From Tamarix chinensis (lineage: Eukaryota > Streptophyta > Magnoliopsida > Caryophyllales > Tamaricaceae), in assembly GCA_030549775.1 (NCBI GenBank), contig CM060175.1:12298455-12362454 (forward strand): 64,000 nucleotides of DNA. Reading direction: 5' to 3'. Below the pieces are notes generated by a model, which saw only the letters and a list, made by a program, of their open reading frames with translations, ran no database searches and had not been told where the DNA came from. Position numbers and translations under genes: made by a program. Position 1 is the first letter of the stretch, and every line of letters starts with the position of its first letter. This document shows, in pieces, positions 24,358 to 37,851 of this stretch.

Positions 24358-24860
24358 TACATGTGATGGTTTGTTTTTGAAATCAGAAGGTCTAGTTGGC
24401 TTGGTAAACACCTTATTCTTGGCCTCTAAAGTCATCTATCAGATTTCACTACTGTGAAATCTTCCTAAAGTTTTAGCAAATGTAAAAAGATATAAAACAC
24501 CACTTGAAATGCTTTAAGATACTCTATATATATAATAATGTCACAAAGAAAATCAAAGCCAATCCGAACTCCAGGAAAAAAATATAGAGAAATAATCAAA
24601 ATCAAAACGAAAAACGTGATTACTTAAGAAACAAATGAGAATAAATATATATAAGCATAGTTGGAAAAACTAAGCCATTCTAACCTCCTGCTTCCCCCAA
24701 ATTAGTAGTAAAGTATATCCTTAACAGGGTAATATTTTGGGTGAAGAGTGGATCAACTATATTCAACCCCAAAATGCATCGACCTCTTGATGGTAATCGA
24801 ATTTGAAACATAATAGATATTGTTCTTAGATGCAACTACCAGTACTTTTAAAGACGAATA

Positions 24861-25034
24861 TTATATACAGAACACTTTTATCCCGTATCCCAAACACTGC
24901 TCTACTTTCACTGCAGCATCTCTTTTATAATGCATTTGGATAATGATAGCATACGTATATATCCCAGCCAGGCTAGTAAAAATAAATAGAAGAATTAATG
25001 ATATTACAACAACACCAGTTCCAACAGAATACAT
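24861..25034 (-). CDS. Possible 57-residue membrane protein or exon
   Basis: ATG at 25034, TAA ending at 24861. The peptide starts MYSVGTG, has one strongly hydrophobic stretch (about residues 8-32) and ends with a basic/polar tail containing HYKRDAAVKVEQ. A stop lies just upstream in frame, so it is either a short gene or an exon whose start was misjudged. No family recognised; chance hydrophobic codons in AT-rich DNA are a real alternative. Confidence 0.2.
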   Translation of the reverse strand: MYSVGTGVVVISLILLFIFTSLAGIYTYAIIIQMHYKRDAAVKVEQCLGYGIKVFCI

Positions 25035-26120
25035 GACCCATTAGATATTGGATTCACTTCAAAAAATTAATATTTTTCTTCTCTAATTTCCAAAAAGTTA
25101 ATACAGACCAGTGATTGACCAGATTACTCTCAGATGCAGAAAAGGGTGATAACTAGAAACTTATGATGAGTTAGCATTATGGAAAACCAATTACTGTAAA
25201 GGTAAACCATGGTGCTGAGTAAGGCTCATGATCGAGGTCCGTTATCTGGATTGGAGACAGTCAGGTTAAAGGGGCTGCAGGAGGAGCAAAGTGGTGGTGC
25301 GAACTCATATAACTAGTTAAGGGATGTAGGGAGTCCATGTAATACAGAAGAAATGGACATCACCCAATACACCCCTAACTAGTTACATAAATCATCCCAT
25401 AATCTACTTGGGTAGCTGTAGTGAATGAGAACATGATTTATAACCTCTTATTTTGTAGAGACTCTGATTAAATGTCTTTCCCCCCTATGTTTGATCAGAT
25501 GTCCAGAAAATCACAAGAAATCTGCTTAGCAAGTAATATTTAACTCTACAAATCAAAATTTATAGCTGGATATCAGAATAGCCATTGTCCAATGAGTTGA
25601 AACAACACAACATGTAAAATGAGATAGGTAAGCTAGTTTATTTAGCAAGACACCTAATACACAGCAGTATATCCAATAGATAATCTACCCTTCAGCACCA
25701 ATAATATTTTTTTAAAAAATATATAAATTTACTGAATTCAGTTTAAATATTAAACAATACATTTAAAAACTACATTTTAAATTTGATTCCTTCCCCTGTC
25801 TCAAACCATGACTAAAAATTAGCTGTAACAGCGCGAATAAGGGTGGCTCCCGTAACAATTATAAATGGTGAAAGAAATGCTATAGCTAAACTTCTGATAG
25901 TTTGTGATTAACAAAATGCACAGACAGAAAGGCGAGATTCAATTCATCAACATTCCCGGCCCGAACGAAGTACAAATTGAGTAGTCGATCCCCGTGAAGA
26001 TTAGGGCTATGGATATAATTTTAAACTATATTAACTTAGCAGATATATAATCATTTCATGTTAAACGAAATAAGATTAGGGATTCTAAATTCAATTGTTG
26101 CTAACTAACTTAACACATAC

Positions 26121-26400
26121 CACGGAAGCTCGAAATGATAGACCAGCAGATTGAGAAGGCTAAGCCGGCGGCGGGTTGCCATGAAGCGTGGTGTTCACAC
26201 TCTATAAACGCCCACGTGAAGCTTCTACCGAAATTATGGAGGATCCATAGGATGGATGGAGTTGATGGAGCAGAATGAAAGCTTCGATGGAGAACCAAGT
26301 ACTTGACGAAGAAGAATGAAGCAAAGTAGGTAGGAGAGACTTGAGTCGGGGTTTGCAATTTTCATTCGTTCCTGTTATTTTCCTCAGGTTTAGCTGAGGA
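26121..26400 (-). other. Possible first exon of an unidentified minus-strand gene
   Basis: A locally GC-rich, CT-rich (minus strand) segment ends in GTG|GTATGTG at 26121, a good plant donor. A short frame from ATG at 26182 encodes MATRRRLSLLNLL. The composition suits a 5' leader plus first coding exon. No downstream exon could be joined with confidence; the small hydrophobic frame at 25034-24861 is on the same strand. Confidence 0.25.
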
Positions 26401-26744
26401 AAGTTAACAGGTATATTATTCCCCCACCCTTTCCATAGTATTTTCTTTCTTTACAATTTTCCTAATAACTAAACAATAGATAAATATTTTCCTTCTAATT
26501 TTTGTTCCTCACTATTTTTCTTAAACCAAACAAAGTCTAACTGTAAAGGAAAAGAAGCAGCACTGCTGATCGATTGAGCATGTCATATCGTGTTAAGGAT
26601 TTCCAATCCATTTAGCATTCTTGTTAGTGGCTGCAGCCAAGCTAAATTGCATGCTGTCATGAAATCCGTTGAATTTGATCATACTGTACCTACAAAATGT
26701 TCCATTTCTTTCTGTTCATATTCCAGCCTTTTTTACTGAACTTT

Positions 26745-27222
26745 GAATAGAGATGACAATCGGATAGATTTTATCCGAAATTCGAGGGGTTTTATCCGTT
26801 AGATGTATAAATAAATATAAATAAACACATATGGATACAGGTATGGAAAAAGTGGAGAAATATCTATCGGGTTTGAATATAGATATGGGTAAGAGATCAT
26901 CAAATTCGTACCCATACTCGCATCCATTTATCGATATAAAATTATATTTTTACCTTTATTTAGATAACCTTAAATATATTTTTTAAGGTTAAAAATGAAG
27001 ATATGATTAAATTTTAATAATCTAGGTATATAATTTTAACATTAAATAATATTTATTTTATACTAAATTAATTTTACCCAAAATTTGATGGATTTTATAT
27101 GATAAATATTTAAACGGATATGAATATAGAAATAAAAAAATATATACATCAAATATAAATATAAATATATATTTTCTTATTAAATTTAAATAACCGACGA
27201 AGGATATCCAATTCGTTGCTAC
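26745..27222 (-). repeat. Dispersed AT-rich repeat, copy 2 (inverted relative to copy 1)
   Basis: Its reverse complement matches 17051-17790 over the start (AGCAACG...GGATATCC), the AATAAGAAAATATATA block and the ATTATTAAAATTTAAT block. It ends TTGTCATCTCTA on the minus strand. Confidence 0.5.
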
Positions 27223-27679
27223 CGTAATTGTGAATGCTTGGAAGTTTTGTTCCCTTGTAGGTACTAAATGTTATCATACCACGTATATCTCCAATCACAG
27301 ACACATAGGATGTCGATCTGGAAATTAGTGCGTTCCTCCTTTTTCTAAGAAACTGGCCGGCATCCACCGACGGCAATGATCTGGTTTCGATCCGATTTAA
27401 CTACACCTATATCTATTTAGTGCTCGTTTGGTACTAGGACAATAGTTGCTATCGTAGTTGTGAATGCTTGGAATTTCTGTTCCTTTGTAGGTACAAAATG
27501 TTATTATACTAAGTATATCTCCAATCACAGAGACCTAGGATGTCGGCCTGGAAATTAGTGCGTTCCTCCTTTTTCTAAGAAAGTGGCCGGCAGCTACCGA
27601 TGGCAATGATCCGGTTTCAATCCGATCCGATCCGCTACACCTATATCTATTTAGTGCTCGTTTGGTACTAGGATAATAG
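27216..27679. repeat. Tandem duplication, ~230-bp unit x2
   Basis: Units start at 27216 and 27446 and both end in GTGCTCGTTTGGTACTAGGA plus AATAG. They share TCTCCAATCACAGA and GTGCGTTCCTCCTTTTTCTA. The minus-strand open frame in unit 1 (27376-27149) is interrupted in the other unit, so coding is unlikely. Confidence 0.85.
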
Positions 27680-28800
27680 ATATATAAAAAAAATTATTTT
27701 TATATTTTATATTTTTATATAATTTATTTAAAATTAAATATTTTTATTTTAATAAATATCTATTTTAGATTTTAATTTAATTTAAAATAGGTATTTTATT
27801 AAAAATATATTTATTATTATTAAATATTTAATATAAAATATATAAAATAAAGATAATTTTTTTTCTCCTATTATCTCTATACCAACTAAGCCTTTAGACT
27901 TAGACTCATATTTAATCTATATCTGTCGAATCTTGAAAATTTAGATCTAGATCTAGATCTATCAGATCTAACTGGTGAATAGGTCTCAAACGGATCCTAA
28001 ATAGGCCTGGCTATCTTTAAAAAAAACTTGAATAATTTATATAAATACAAATACATTTATGTTTTATATGTTTAATATATATTTTGTTAAAAGAAATTCT
28101 AAAGAGATTAACACTTCAAAAGATTTATTTTAACTTATCAAATAGTATTTTAATACTTTTAGAATAAATTATTATACATATTACTTATAAAGTTAATACA
28201 CATAAATAAAATTTAAAAAATAAATAAGGAGTTCAAATAAGATCATAATAAGGATGACAACTATAAAATTAGTATGTATGTATGTATTAAATGGATCTAA
28301 TGGGTCGGATTTAAGTCTAGAACTACTAAACCTAGACCCATTTAGGTATATATGTACCCAAATTCAACCTAGATCCGTCGGATCCAAAAATCATAGATCC
28401 AGACTCGCTTAAAATGAGACAGGTATGAGACCTATTGTTATCTCTACCTACAACAATACATTGGAAAACACAATATGTGGTGTAACTTAGATCTAGTAGT
28501 AGCAACTACTGGTTATAGATTCTGTAATATTAGGCCCTCATTCAATTGTGCGTTGGACTACTAATTAGTCCAGGTAATCAAATGGAACTAGCAAATAACA
28601 AATGTGGGAAAGTGAAGGGGATATGAGATGTCAGACATTCTCTACAAACTAAGAACCGATTTTAAGAGGTAAACTTATGTTATTATTATTCATTTTGAAA
28701 AAAAAAAAACAATCTAGTTTCTAGGCCTATTTGGAGTATGGGCCAACAAGGCCGCACTAATTAGGTTGAGAACTTAAAATTAATGTGTTTGTAAATTTTA
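27680..28800. other. AT-rich stretch, no gene
   Basis: Contains several AGATCTAGATC blocks (27945-27970) and GGATCTAATGGGTCGGAT (28292), the style of dispersed plant repeats. No coding signal. Confidence 0.4.
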
Positions 28801-28809
28801 GGTATGAGT

Positions 28810-31750
28810 AAAAATGATCACTCCTCTCTCCTCAAGGTGAGCGCCACTAGGGTTCCTCGGTGTTATGGTTTGCATGATCCTTCACTACAAACTTGCCTTT
28901 AACCCCAATTCGATGTTCTCACCCCTCCTTCAATCTCATGAATGATCCCATGCAAGTAAGATATTAAGATAATTTTTTGAATTCCCATTAGAAAATCGGA
29001 GTTAGTTATTTAGTCATAGAGTAAAATGATTCTATGAATCATGTCGATACATCAATGAAGGTATGAAATGATCCATAAACTGAGAGGAATGATGACCCTC
29101 AACATTAGAATTTCAGGGAAGCCCTTGTCACATAAGTTTCCAAAGTGACTTATTCAAAATTAGATGATTTGAAGTAGGAGGATTTAGATATGTCCTTTGA
29201 TGAGGATTAGGAGGATAACACCACAATCATGGACTCACCATAGCCCCAAGTATGGTTGAACACTAATGAGAAATGTAAATTGTGTAAGTCTTATTAGAGG
29301 TGCTTGATTATTAATATTTTTAAGAGGAATCTTTGATACAAAACTAAGGGACTTGTGGGTTCTTGATGGGGCTTACAAACTAATTGAGCTAGGGAGAGGA
29401 TTTTTCCTAATGAAATTTCAAAAATGATCTAATTATGAGTTGGTCCTTTGTAGGGTACCTTTGACCATTTACCAATATTATCTTACCATCCAGAGATGGT
29501 CACCTAAATTTCAAGTGTCTGATACTTGTATCACTTCTACTCTTACATGGATTTGGATCCCATAACTACTAATTGAGATATAGGTTATTCTAGAGAAACT
29601 AAAGGAGGTTGGAAAATTGGTGGACAGATTTGTTTGTATTAACCAAAATACCACTATAGCCTCCAAGGGTCATTTTGCTTGGTTAATGGTGGATTTTGAA
29701 TTCAGTAAGCCATTATTACTGAAGTTTTTGTTGGGATCGAACCATTGTTACATCATATATGAGGGTATTATCTTAATCTACTTTCATTACAGAATATACA
29801 AACATCTTCTCCATGACTACCTAACGCTTTTGGAGAATGACGAGTAAAGAGCTAAGAACGAGACTTCTATGCCAGAGTAATTTAAATCGAGGCTAAATGA
29901 AGCACCCAAGGAGCCTGACTCACCTTATGGGCCATGGATATTAGTTATGAATAAAAATATAAGAGGATAAGGGATGAGAAAGTAAAAGTTGGATAGAATT
30001 CTAAAGTTAGAAGATAGTATAAAGATGGGACTAGGGCTGGGAATTCTCATAAATTTGACTCCTTATCCATATACTAGTACACTAGGAGTTCATCATTCAT
30101 GGCTCTAGAAGAGTTAAATAATGAATTTGGGAATTTTGATGATCATTATGCATTGATGGGGAGGGGATCATTATCTAAAAACAGAATTCATGAACCAAAG
30201 GAAATAGGAATTGCAGAGAGCGTGGGACCTAGCTCATACTATAAGTTGTAAGGCTCGCCTCTATTGAAACTCAAAAATTATATGTGAACTAAAGTTGTGC
30301 TTATGGATGGAGGTTCCATGAGTGCTCCTGTAGGGTCAGAGGATAAGCCAGGAAACAAGTGGAAAATTGTAAGTTGCCGTCTAAATCTCCGGCTAGTGGA
30401 GCTATTGTGGTTGCTAGTGAAAATAAACAATACAACACAAAGATTAATATATAGAGTGGCACTTTATTCGAACCAAAGCTCATTTTATCTTTAGGTAAAA
30501 ATATGATAGCACATGGGGTGCATGGTGTAGTGGTGGATACAGGGCAACACAAGCCTCTTGTAAATTCCTCATCATTCCTCTTTTTAGTAATATGATGGCT
30601 AATATTATGTTTTGGAAGATGAGTCGGTAATGATGTTTTCCTTACTAGTTTTAGATATATTGTCTATTTTCATAATCCTATAGTTATGGTTCTTGTGGAA
30701 ACTAAGATGAGTGGTGATAGAGTAGAGGTTGCCATTAGGAAGCTTGGTTTCGATGAAAATGAGAGAGTTGATGCTTTTGGATATTCTAGAGGTGTTTAGC
30801 TACTTTGGACAATAAGGTAGATGTTACTATTATTGGTGATATGCCATGAAAAAATTTAGATTTATAATTCTCTCCCTTTCTCCTTACCAAGGTGTATATT
30901 TCACATCTATTTCCACTTATGGAGGATTTCTATGAGGGCATCCTATCTATCACATAGGATATTTGGCTTCCATGGGTCGTTGAAGGATATTTTAATGGTG
31001 TTTCTTCACTAGTGGAAAGAAGAGGAGAGAGTACTCGCTAGTTATCTAGGTGTGTTCTTTATAATAGTTTCTTACATGAATACCAACTTGAAGACATTAG
31101 GTTTTTGGGACCTAGGTTCACTTAGAGAGGTAAAGGTGGAGGACATTTAATTAGCTCACATATTGACTTGATGGTGGCTAATCAAGAGCAACTTGACATT
31201 TTTTTGAAGGTTTGTGTCACTCACCTTATGCATATGCATGAGGACCTTATTATGCTCCAACTTAAATGAGAAGCTATAAGGTTGGGTCCTAGGAATTTTA
31301 GATTAAAGGTTTCATGGTTCACAAACCTTAGCTTGAATACAAAAATGGGGTACCTTTGGAATATTAGGGAGAGTGTTTCAGACAAACATGCAAACTATGC
31401 TTTTGGCCTAAAAGTTTGGAATCAATAAATATTTGTCAAAATTTTAGGAAGGAAAAAAAAGGTTGAGAGATTTCCTTAATGGTATTTAAAGGTTTCTCAT
31501 TGAGCGATTATCCCCGTGCCTCTTGAAACTCAAAGATAAGTTGGTGGAGGAGTACAACATGAAGCTAGTGCAAGAAATAATCCTTTGATTTAATTAGTTA
31601 AGATTGGAAGTGGTTGTGCTTAAGGACCATAATAAAATAAATTTTCATTCTATTACTATCAAATGAAGAAGGAAAAATAAGTATCACAGATTAAAAAGGA
31701 TAGTTCAGGCAACTGAGTGACTAGTGAAGCAAGGATGCAGAATATGGTAT
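28810..31750 (+). mobile_element. L1-type LINE remnant (ORF1 and endonuclease part)
   Basis: Fragments in order: an ORF1 part with LTIQRWSPKF (about 29473) and ASKGHFAWLMVDFEFSKPLL (about 29656), the DUF4283-type nucleic-acid-binding region of plant L1 ORF1. A degenerate zinc knuckle follows, in which cysteines are replaced (IYFHYRIYKH). An endonuclease region begins near 30690 with VMVLVETKMSGDRVE and continues with FGYSRG, EGYFNGVSSLVERRG and FLGPRFT. No reverse transcriptase was found before similarity fades near 31750. Stops and frameshifts are frequent, so the element is long dead. Confidence 0.65.
29617..29847 (+). pseudogene. LINE ORF1 fragment (DUF4283/zinc-knuckle region)
   Basis: The only sizeable open piece of the LINE ORF1. 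It encodes the end of the DUF4283-type domain and the EGIILIYFHYRIYKH segment, where the family has CFHCGKYGH; loss of the cysteines breaks the zinc knuckle. Confidence 0.65.
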
Positions 31751-32945
31751 ATGGACATTTTTTTTTTATCACACTTCACACAAGATTTTGAATTATATAA
31801 TTTAGGTGAGTGTAAAGTGGGTTTTCCCACATTTTAATCAAAGCCAAGGTTTCTCATAACTGGTAATGTGTTATATGATGAGTCTTGACTTGAATATACA
31901 ATTCCTTATAGTCATATTGGTTTAGTGTGTTCACATATAATATTGGTATCTTAAAATTATCAAAATGACTTATAAAATGGATTTTTCTTGGTAGAAATAT
32001 GAAGGGCATTTTATGGATGATATGATATATGGTATGTTCTAGGAAAGGGCCTAAGGCCCTATTTAGTAATGGCTGAATCAATGGAATATATATATGTCTT
32101 TGTGACTTGGATTTAAGAAAACAATTTGGTATTGAAATGGTTTTTGACTTAAATTACTTGTACTCAATTTAGGCATAGGGAATTATTTAAATATTCTTGG
32201 TAAGTCTTGAGATATGAGTTGGATTATGGAAGGTATTATCAATACTTACTTTTGTACTTTTTTTTGGTCCTTTAAAGGTATCTTAGTTTCTTTATAATTA
32301 CTAATCTCTTGATGTTTTGGCTATGCTAACATTACAAGAGATTTTTCTAACATTGGAAACAATATTATTTGCTAAATTTTTAAAGAAAATGAGCTTTGCT
32401 AAAGGACCTTTTGCTTGATACTTTATACTTTTAACATAACAAACGCATCCCTACTTTATACTTATTTATACCTCCCTTTTAAACTCCTTTTGATTTTGAT
32501 GGTAATTAATGCATAATTGGTTTAAAAATTCTTTTAGTAGTGGGTGTCACTTAATTGACTTCCAATATTCTCAAACCTCTTTTAATAGTTCCAAAACAAT
32601 TTTTTTCTTAGTTCATGTCTATTTTTAGTTTCTTATAATTGCATAACTTATCGTGTTTATATTAAACTAGAGTATTTGTCCATGTTTTAACCTACAAGAC
32701 TAATTACATTTTTTTCCACTTTTAAATTCAATTTAAGGTTTTAATCATTTTTATAAAGTGGGTTTTGATGGAGAAATATGGATTACATGAGCATAAATTA
32801 TGCCTTCTCTAAAAGAGGTTTGAACTACACTTTCCCTCAAGTTTTGAAGATTATCGATTCTCAAAATTTGGTTTATGTATTCAATTTGGTTTCAAGGATT
32901 TTTGAAAATTAGTAAAATAATTAGCTATCTTAAATATATGGTATA
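31751..32945. other. AT-rich stretch, no gene
   Basis: No recognisable coding or repeat structure apart from AT-rich runs. It ends at the left target duplication of LTR copy A. Confidence 0.4.
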
Positions 32946-32951
32946 TGTAAT

Positions 32952-35900
32952 CAGGGGATAGAGCCAGGACTTCCACATGGTGTTCCGGGACATTACGGAA
33001 CACTGGTGGTAAGGTAGTAAATTATTTTATAGGACACTATGTGTTTGTTTTTCAGGCATTGAATATATATTATATATGTAGGACACTATATCAAAATATT
33101 ATAATAGATGAATGGTTAGGTAAGTTAGGTCCCCTGTATTTCGACTCCAAGGTCCCAGGATTGAATCCCATGATTAATCAATATTAAATTATTTTGTAGA
33201 ATCAAAACAACATCATTTTGAAATTTTTTCCCCAAACCCTTACCCATCAGCCAACCCCTTGTCTCCCTCCTTCAAGGTTAAGGAAACACGACTCGACTAG
33301 CATATATCTACTCCACCATTGCCCTCAACCTTCTGGCTTCCACCACGCAACTTAAGTTCGCCACTACTGCTAGTGACCACTGTTGTTCTTCCTCTTCCAG
33401 TCTTCTAATCTAATCATCCAGTTAGTATTCTAATTCTTACATTCTTATACTTTGTATAATCGCTACCCCACCTAGCTCCTACCCTACCACTGCGCATGTG
33501 AATGCTACCGGCTGCCTGCTGCTTTGATATATACAAGTCTACAAGACTCTAACCAATGGAGGTTGAAGGAAGGAAGAAGAACAACATAGCCAACTCCAAG
33601 CTAATTTTTTGAAAGTGAGGAAGGTAAGATTTTAGTTAATTTGTAGTTAGTTAAATTATTTGTCATGAATTTGTGAAATCAGAATGTAATTAATTTATTT
33701 ATATTTATCTTATTAATTGATTATATTTTTTTACTTTACAAAAATCCTAATTTATCTTATTAATATAGAAATCCTAATTAATTTGGTAGAAATCAGAACT
33801 AGTTTGTAGAAATTAGAATGTAGAAATTATTTTTTTAGATTTATAGATTGAATTATTTAATTTATTAGTTAGTTTTTGAATTAGTTTGTTATAAAATTAT
33901 ACTATCAATTAAGTTTTAGTCAATTCATTGAATTGTTTAATGTCTTCATTTAGGATGCAACGATACTTTTCAAGCCAGCCTAAAAATAGCTGACATGAAT
34001 CTAATTCTATTAATCAAGTTATGTTACCAACTTCTAAAAACCAGGCACTCTCATCTTCAAGCCAGCCAAAAGAATCAAGATTCACTAATGAAGGTAAAGT
34101 TGATTTAGAAACTTTAGAATAAGATCATAGGTTAAGAAAAAAGATTTTAGATTTTCATCCGAATATTCAAGATGAGGTAAGAAGAGCTTATCTTTTAAAA
34201 GGCCCTTGTCAACCTCGTACTCATAGCTTTCCTACAAATGTTATCAATGAGAAAAATCATCAATTTATTTCATCTTGGTTTGATGAATATGATTGGTTAG
34301 AATATAGTATAGCTAAAGATGATGCATTTTTCCTGCCTTGTTACTTGTTTAAAAGTGAATCTGAAGTTAGTGGTGATAATTTTGTGGGAAAAGAATGTAT
34401 ACATTGGAATAAAAAACAAAGGTTTGATGTTCATATTACTATTTCTAATAGTCCTCATTTTAAATATACTAAAAAAAATGCAAAGATCTTATCAAATAGG
34501 AGTAAAGCATTGAAGCCACTTTCATAAAACAATCCAAACAAGTCAAATCAAATTATCTTATCCATTTAGATGCATCTATTTAGGTTGTCAGATTTCTTCT
34601 TGAGGGGGGAATGATATTTAGAGGACATGATGAGTCGAATGACTCTCTAAATTAAGGTAATTTTCTTCATCTTATGGAGGCTTTGAGTCATAACAATGAA
34701 GCTATAGCTAGAGTTGTGTTAGGAAATGCTCTAAAGAATAATAAGATGACTTTACCTAAGATTCAAAAGGATATTAGTTATGCATTTGCATATGAAATAA
34801 CTAATGAGATTATTAATGAAATTGGAGATAATTTCTTTGGAATGAAATTTTGCATTATGTTGTTGCTAGGGGTATTGTTATGGAAAGGTTTGCTAGGATT
34901 GTACATGTCAAAGATACAACTACTTTATCACTTAAATCTGCACTTGAATCAATATTGAGTCAGTATGGATTATGTTTATCAAATGTACGGGGAAAAGGGT
35001 ACAATGGAGCTAGTAATATGCGAGGTGAATTTGGTGGTTTGAAAACATTGATTCAGAATGAAAATCCTTGTGCTTATTATGTTAATTATTTTGCTCATCA
35101 ACTTTAATTAGCTCTTATTGTGGTGGTAAAATGTCATAATGAGATTAGTTTTTTTCTTAGCAATGTTACACGGGTTGTGAATGTTAATGGATCCTCCAAC
35201 AAGCATCAAGATTCTCTTTGAGATAAACAAGTTACTTATATAGCAAATGCATTAGAAGAAAGCTTGATAGAATCTGGTCGAGGATTGAACTAATAATCTG
35301 TTCTCGTAAGGGCCGATGATACTCATTAGGGGTTCTCATTTAAGGACATTTTTTAGTCTCAAAAATTTATTTTCTCCTATAATTAAGGTACTTGAAGACT
35401 TGGGAGTCGATAGGACATTTGATAAAAATGGGGATGCTACATTCTTATTATATGGATTACAAACTTTTATCTCTATTTTCCCATTACATTTGATGATAAA
35501 TGTTATGAGAGTTACAGGTGATTTATCTCAAGCATAACACAAGAATGATCGAGACATTTTGAATGCCTTAGCACTTGTTAAAATTGCTAAGGAGCATTTA
35601 TAAGAGATGAGAGATGATGGATGGGAAATTATTTTTAATGAAATCATTTTATTTTGTATTAAGAGAGACATTTATATTCCCAACATGAATGAGAAATATG
35701 TTAAGGGGAGTGATCAGCATGCTAAGCTCCGATCACTATAAATCTACATCATTGTAAATATGATTATCTCTATAGTGTTATAGACTTAAGGCTAAAGGAG
35801 CTTAATTGTAGGTTTGATGTGCGTGAGCAATGAATTGTTGAGTTATGTTGCATGTTTGCATCCTTCATCATCATTTGAAGCTTTTAACAAGCAAATTTTA

Positions 35901-36411
35901 ATTAGATTTGCTGCTTTTTATCCTGATGATTTCTCTAATGCTGATGTTGTGGTGTTAGACAATCAACTTGAGAATTATATTAGAAATATTCAATCAAATA
36001 GCAGTTTTTATGGTTTGAAAGGGCTTATTGATATTTCAAGAAACTAGTGCAAACAAAGAAGCATAAGACATATCCTTTCTTCTATAAGCTTGTGAAATTG
36101 GCTTTGATTTTGCCGGTAAAAACTAGAATCATCGAATAGGTATTTTCTATAATGAATTTCATAAAGACTGCATCAAGGAATAAAATGTGTGATCAATGGC
36201 TTCAAGATTGTTTAGTAACATTTATAAAGAGAGATGTATTTAATTCTATTATCAATGATGTTATTGTAAATCGCTTTCAAAGTATGAAAACTCAACAAAT
36301 ACTATTGTAAAACTATATAAAATTTTATATTTAAGCTCAAGGTGTTGATATTACTTAAGAGTATTATTTTATATGAGGAAACCATGAAATTTAATCCTGA
36401 CTCCGCCATTG
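32952..36411 (+). mobile_element. hAT-superfamily element with TTF/ZMYM1-like transposase, inserted in LTR A
   Basis: The left end CAGGGGATAGAGCCAGGA and right end TCCTGACTCCGCCATTG are imperfect terminal inverted repeats of the CAGGGGCGGAGCCAGGA type. The 8-bp target duplication is TATGTAAT (32944-32951) versus TGTGTAAT (36412-36419), one mismatch. It carries a decayed plus-strand transposase gene (33955-36310). Confidence 0.8.
33955..36310 (+). pseudogene. TTF-type zinc finger / hAT dimerisation (ZMYM1-like) transposase, decayed
   Basis: It starts MQRYFSSQPKNS, then a TGA. The TTF zinc-finger region follows (about 34259-34530: FISSWFDEYDWLEYSIAKDD, CYLFKSE, HWNKKQRFDVH). A DUF4371-type middle part (34670-35106) includes KGYNGASNMRGEF, and a frame change joins its two halves. 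A heavily broken stretch comes next. The C-terminal hAT dimerisation domain (36088-36310) has LVKLALILPV, one in-frame TAG at the conserved VERxFS site, then FSIMNFIKTASRNKMCDQWL and LVTFIKRDVF. Multiple stops make it inactive. Such proteins are domesticable hAT transposases; here the inverted repeats show it is still inside its element. Confidence 0.85.
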
Positions 36412-36719
36412 TGTGTAATACCCTAAAATTTTAAAACCTAGAATTTAATAATTAATCCTCATTTGGGATAATTTAATTTTTAAATTATTAATTTAATTAT
36501 TTTGCAGATTTTTGATTTATAAAAATGGATATGATTATTTAATAAATTAAAATAGATATTTTTTATTTTATCATACTCGTTTTATTTAAATAATTTTTCA
36601 AACCCATATTTTAATAAAATTTCCCTCTTAAATTGATATCATAAATTTTAAATAAATTAATTTATTAAATTATTTTATCCATCAAAATAATTAAATACCC
36701 TTATTCTAAAAATTATGTT

Positions 36720-37110
36720 ATTTTTATTTTTCCCTTTTCCTTTTTTTTTCCTCTCTCCCTTTTCCTCCTTCCTCATTTTCCTTCCTTTCTTCCTCCTTTG
36801 GGTCGCCCAGCTTACCTCTTCCCTCGTTGGGCTATTAGCCCCTCCTCTCCTTTCTCTCCCTACCTCGTCTTCCAGCTCAGTGCCCCTTTTTCTTCTCTTC
36901 TTCTTCTTTCCTCCCCCAGGTGGGCTAACCCAATAGGTCCTTCCTTTCTCCTCCTCCCTCGAGCGCAAGCCAGCCCACTCTCCTTCTTTCTTCCCTGCTT
37001 GACCAACCTGCCTTCTTTCCTTTCTTCTTCTTCCTCCCTTCTCCTCCTTCCTTCACCCATCAAACCAAACACCCCCATTCCTACAACTGCATGCAACCCT
37101 GCCATTACAG
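36720..37110 (+). repeat. Pyrimidine-rich block of LTR A, left part
   Basis: C+T-rich plus strand with few purines. Long open frames here (for example the 107-codon frame at 36798) are low-complexity Pro/Ser/Leu/Phe runs and are not genes. The block resumes at 41584 after LTR B. Confidence 0.75.
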
Positions 37111-37439
37111 TCCTACTATAATCCCCTAAAATTTTAAAAACCTATAAATAAATAAATAACTTTTATTTGAGATAATTTAGCCTTTAAATTTAATTAATTT
37201 AATTATTTTATGGATTTTTTTAGTGTATAAAAGTGGATAGGAACATTTAATAAATAAAAATAAATATTTTATTATTTATCATACTCATTTTATTTAAATA
37301 AATTTTCAAACCAATAATTTTCCAAAATTAACCTTTTTAAACCCATATAATTTATTACATTAAATTAAATTATTAAATAAATTTATTTTCTAAAAATATT
37401 ATATTCTATTATTTTATAAATTAAATTATTTTAAATTCC

Positions 37440-37803
37440 CCTATTTTTTCCTTTTCCTTTTTCCTTTTTTTTCCTTCTTCCTCCTTTCTTTCTTTTTCCT
37501 TTTTCCTCCTTTGGGCTGTCAGGCCGGCCTGCCTCCCCCTCCCTTGTATGCCTAGGCCACAAGCCCGTTCTTCCTTCCCCATGCACAAGCTGACCCAGCC
37601 TCCCCTCTTTTATTTCTTTTCCTTCCTCCCCCAGCAACTAAGACGGCCCAATTCCTCTTTTCTTTCCCCCGGCAGGCCTAGTGCTCTCCCCCCTTCCCTT
37701 TCTTTTTTTCTTCTACACCACAACCAATGCCCCTTGACCTGTCTTTGTCACCCATGACTACTACACCGAGCACCATGCCCAACCACTACAGCCTACCACC
37801 ACC

Positions 37804-37851
<48 letters not shown>

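Noticed and set aside
36409..36413. TTGTG as the left target duplication of LTR A, placing its start at 36414
   Set aside because: It matches the right side (GTATG) at only three of five bases. Placing the start at 32946, left of the hAT element, explains both the 5-bp and the 8-bp duplications.
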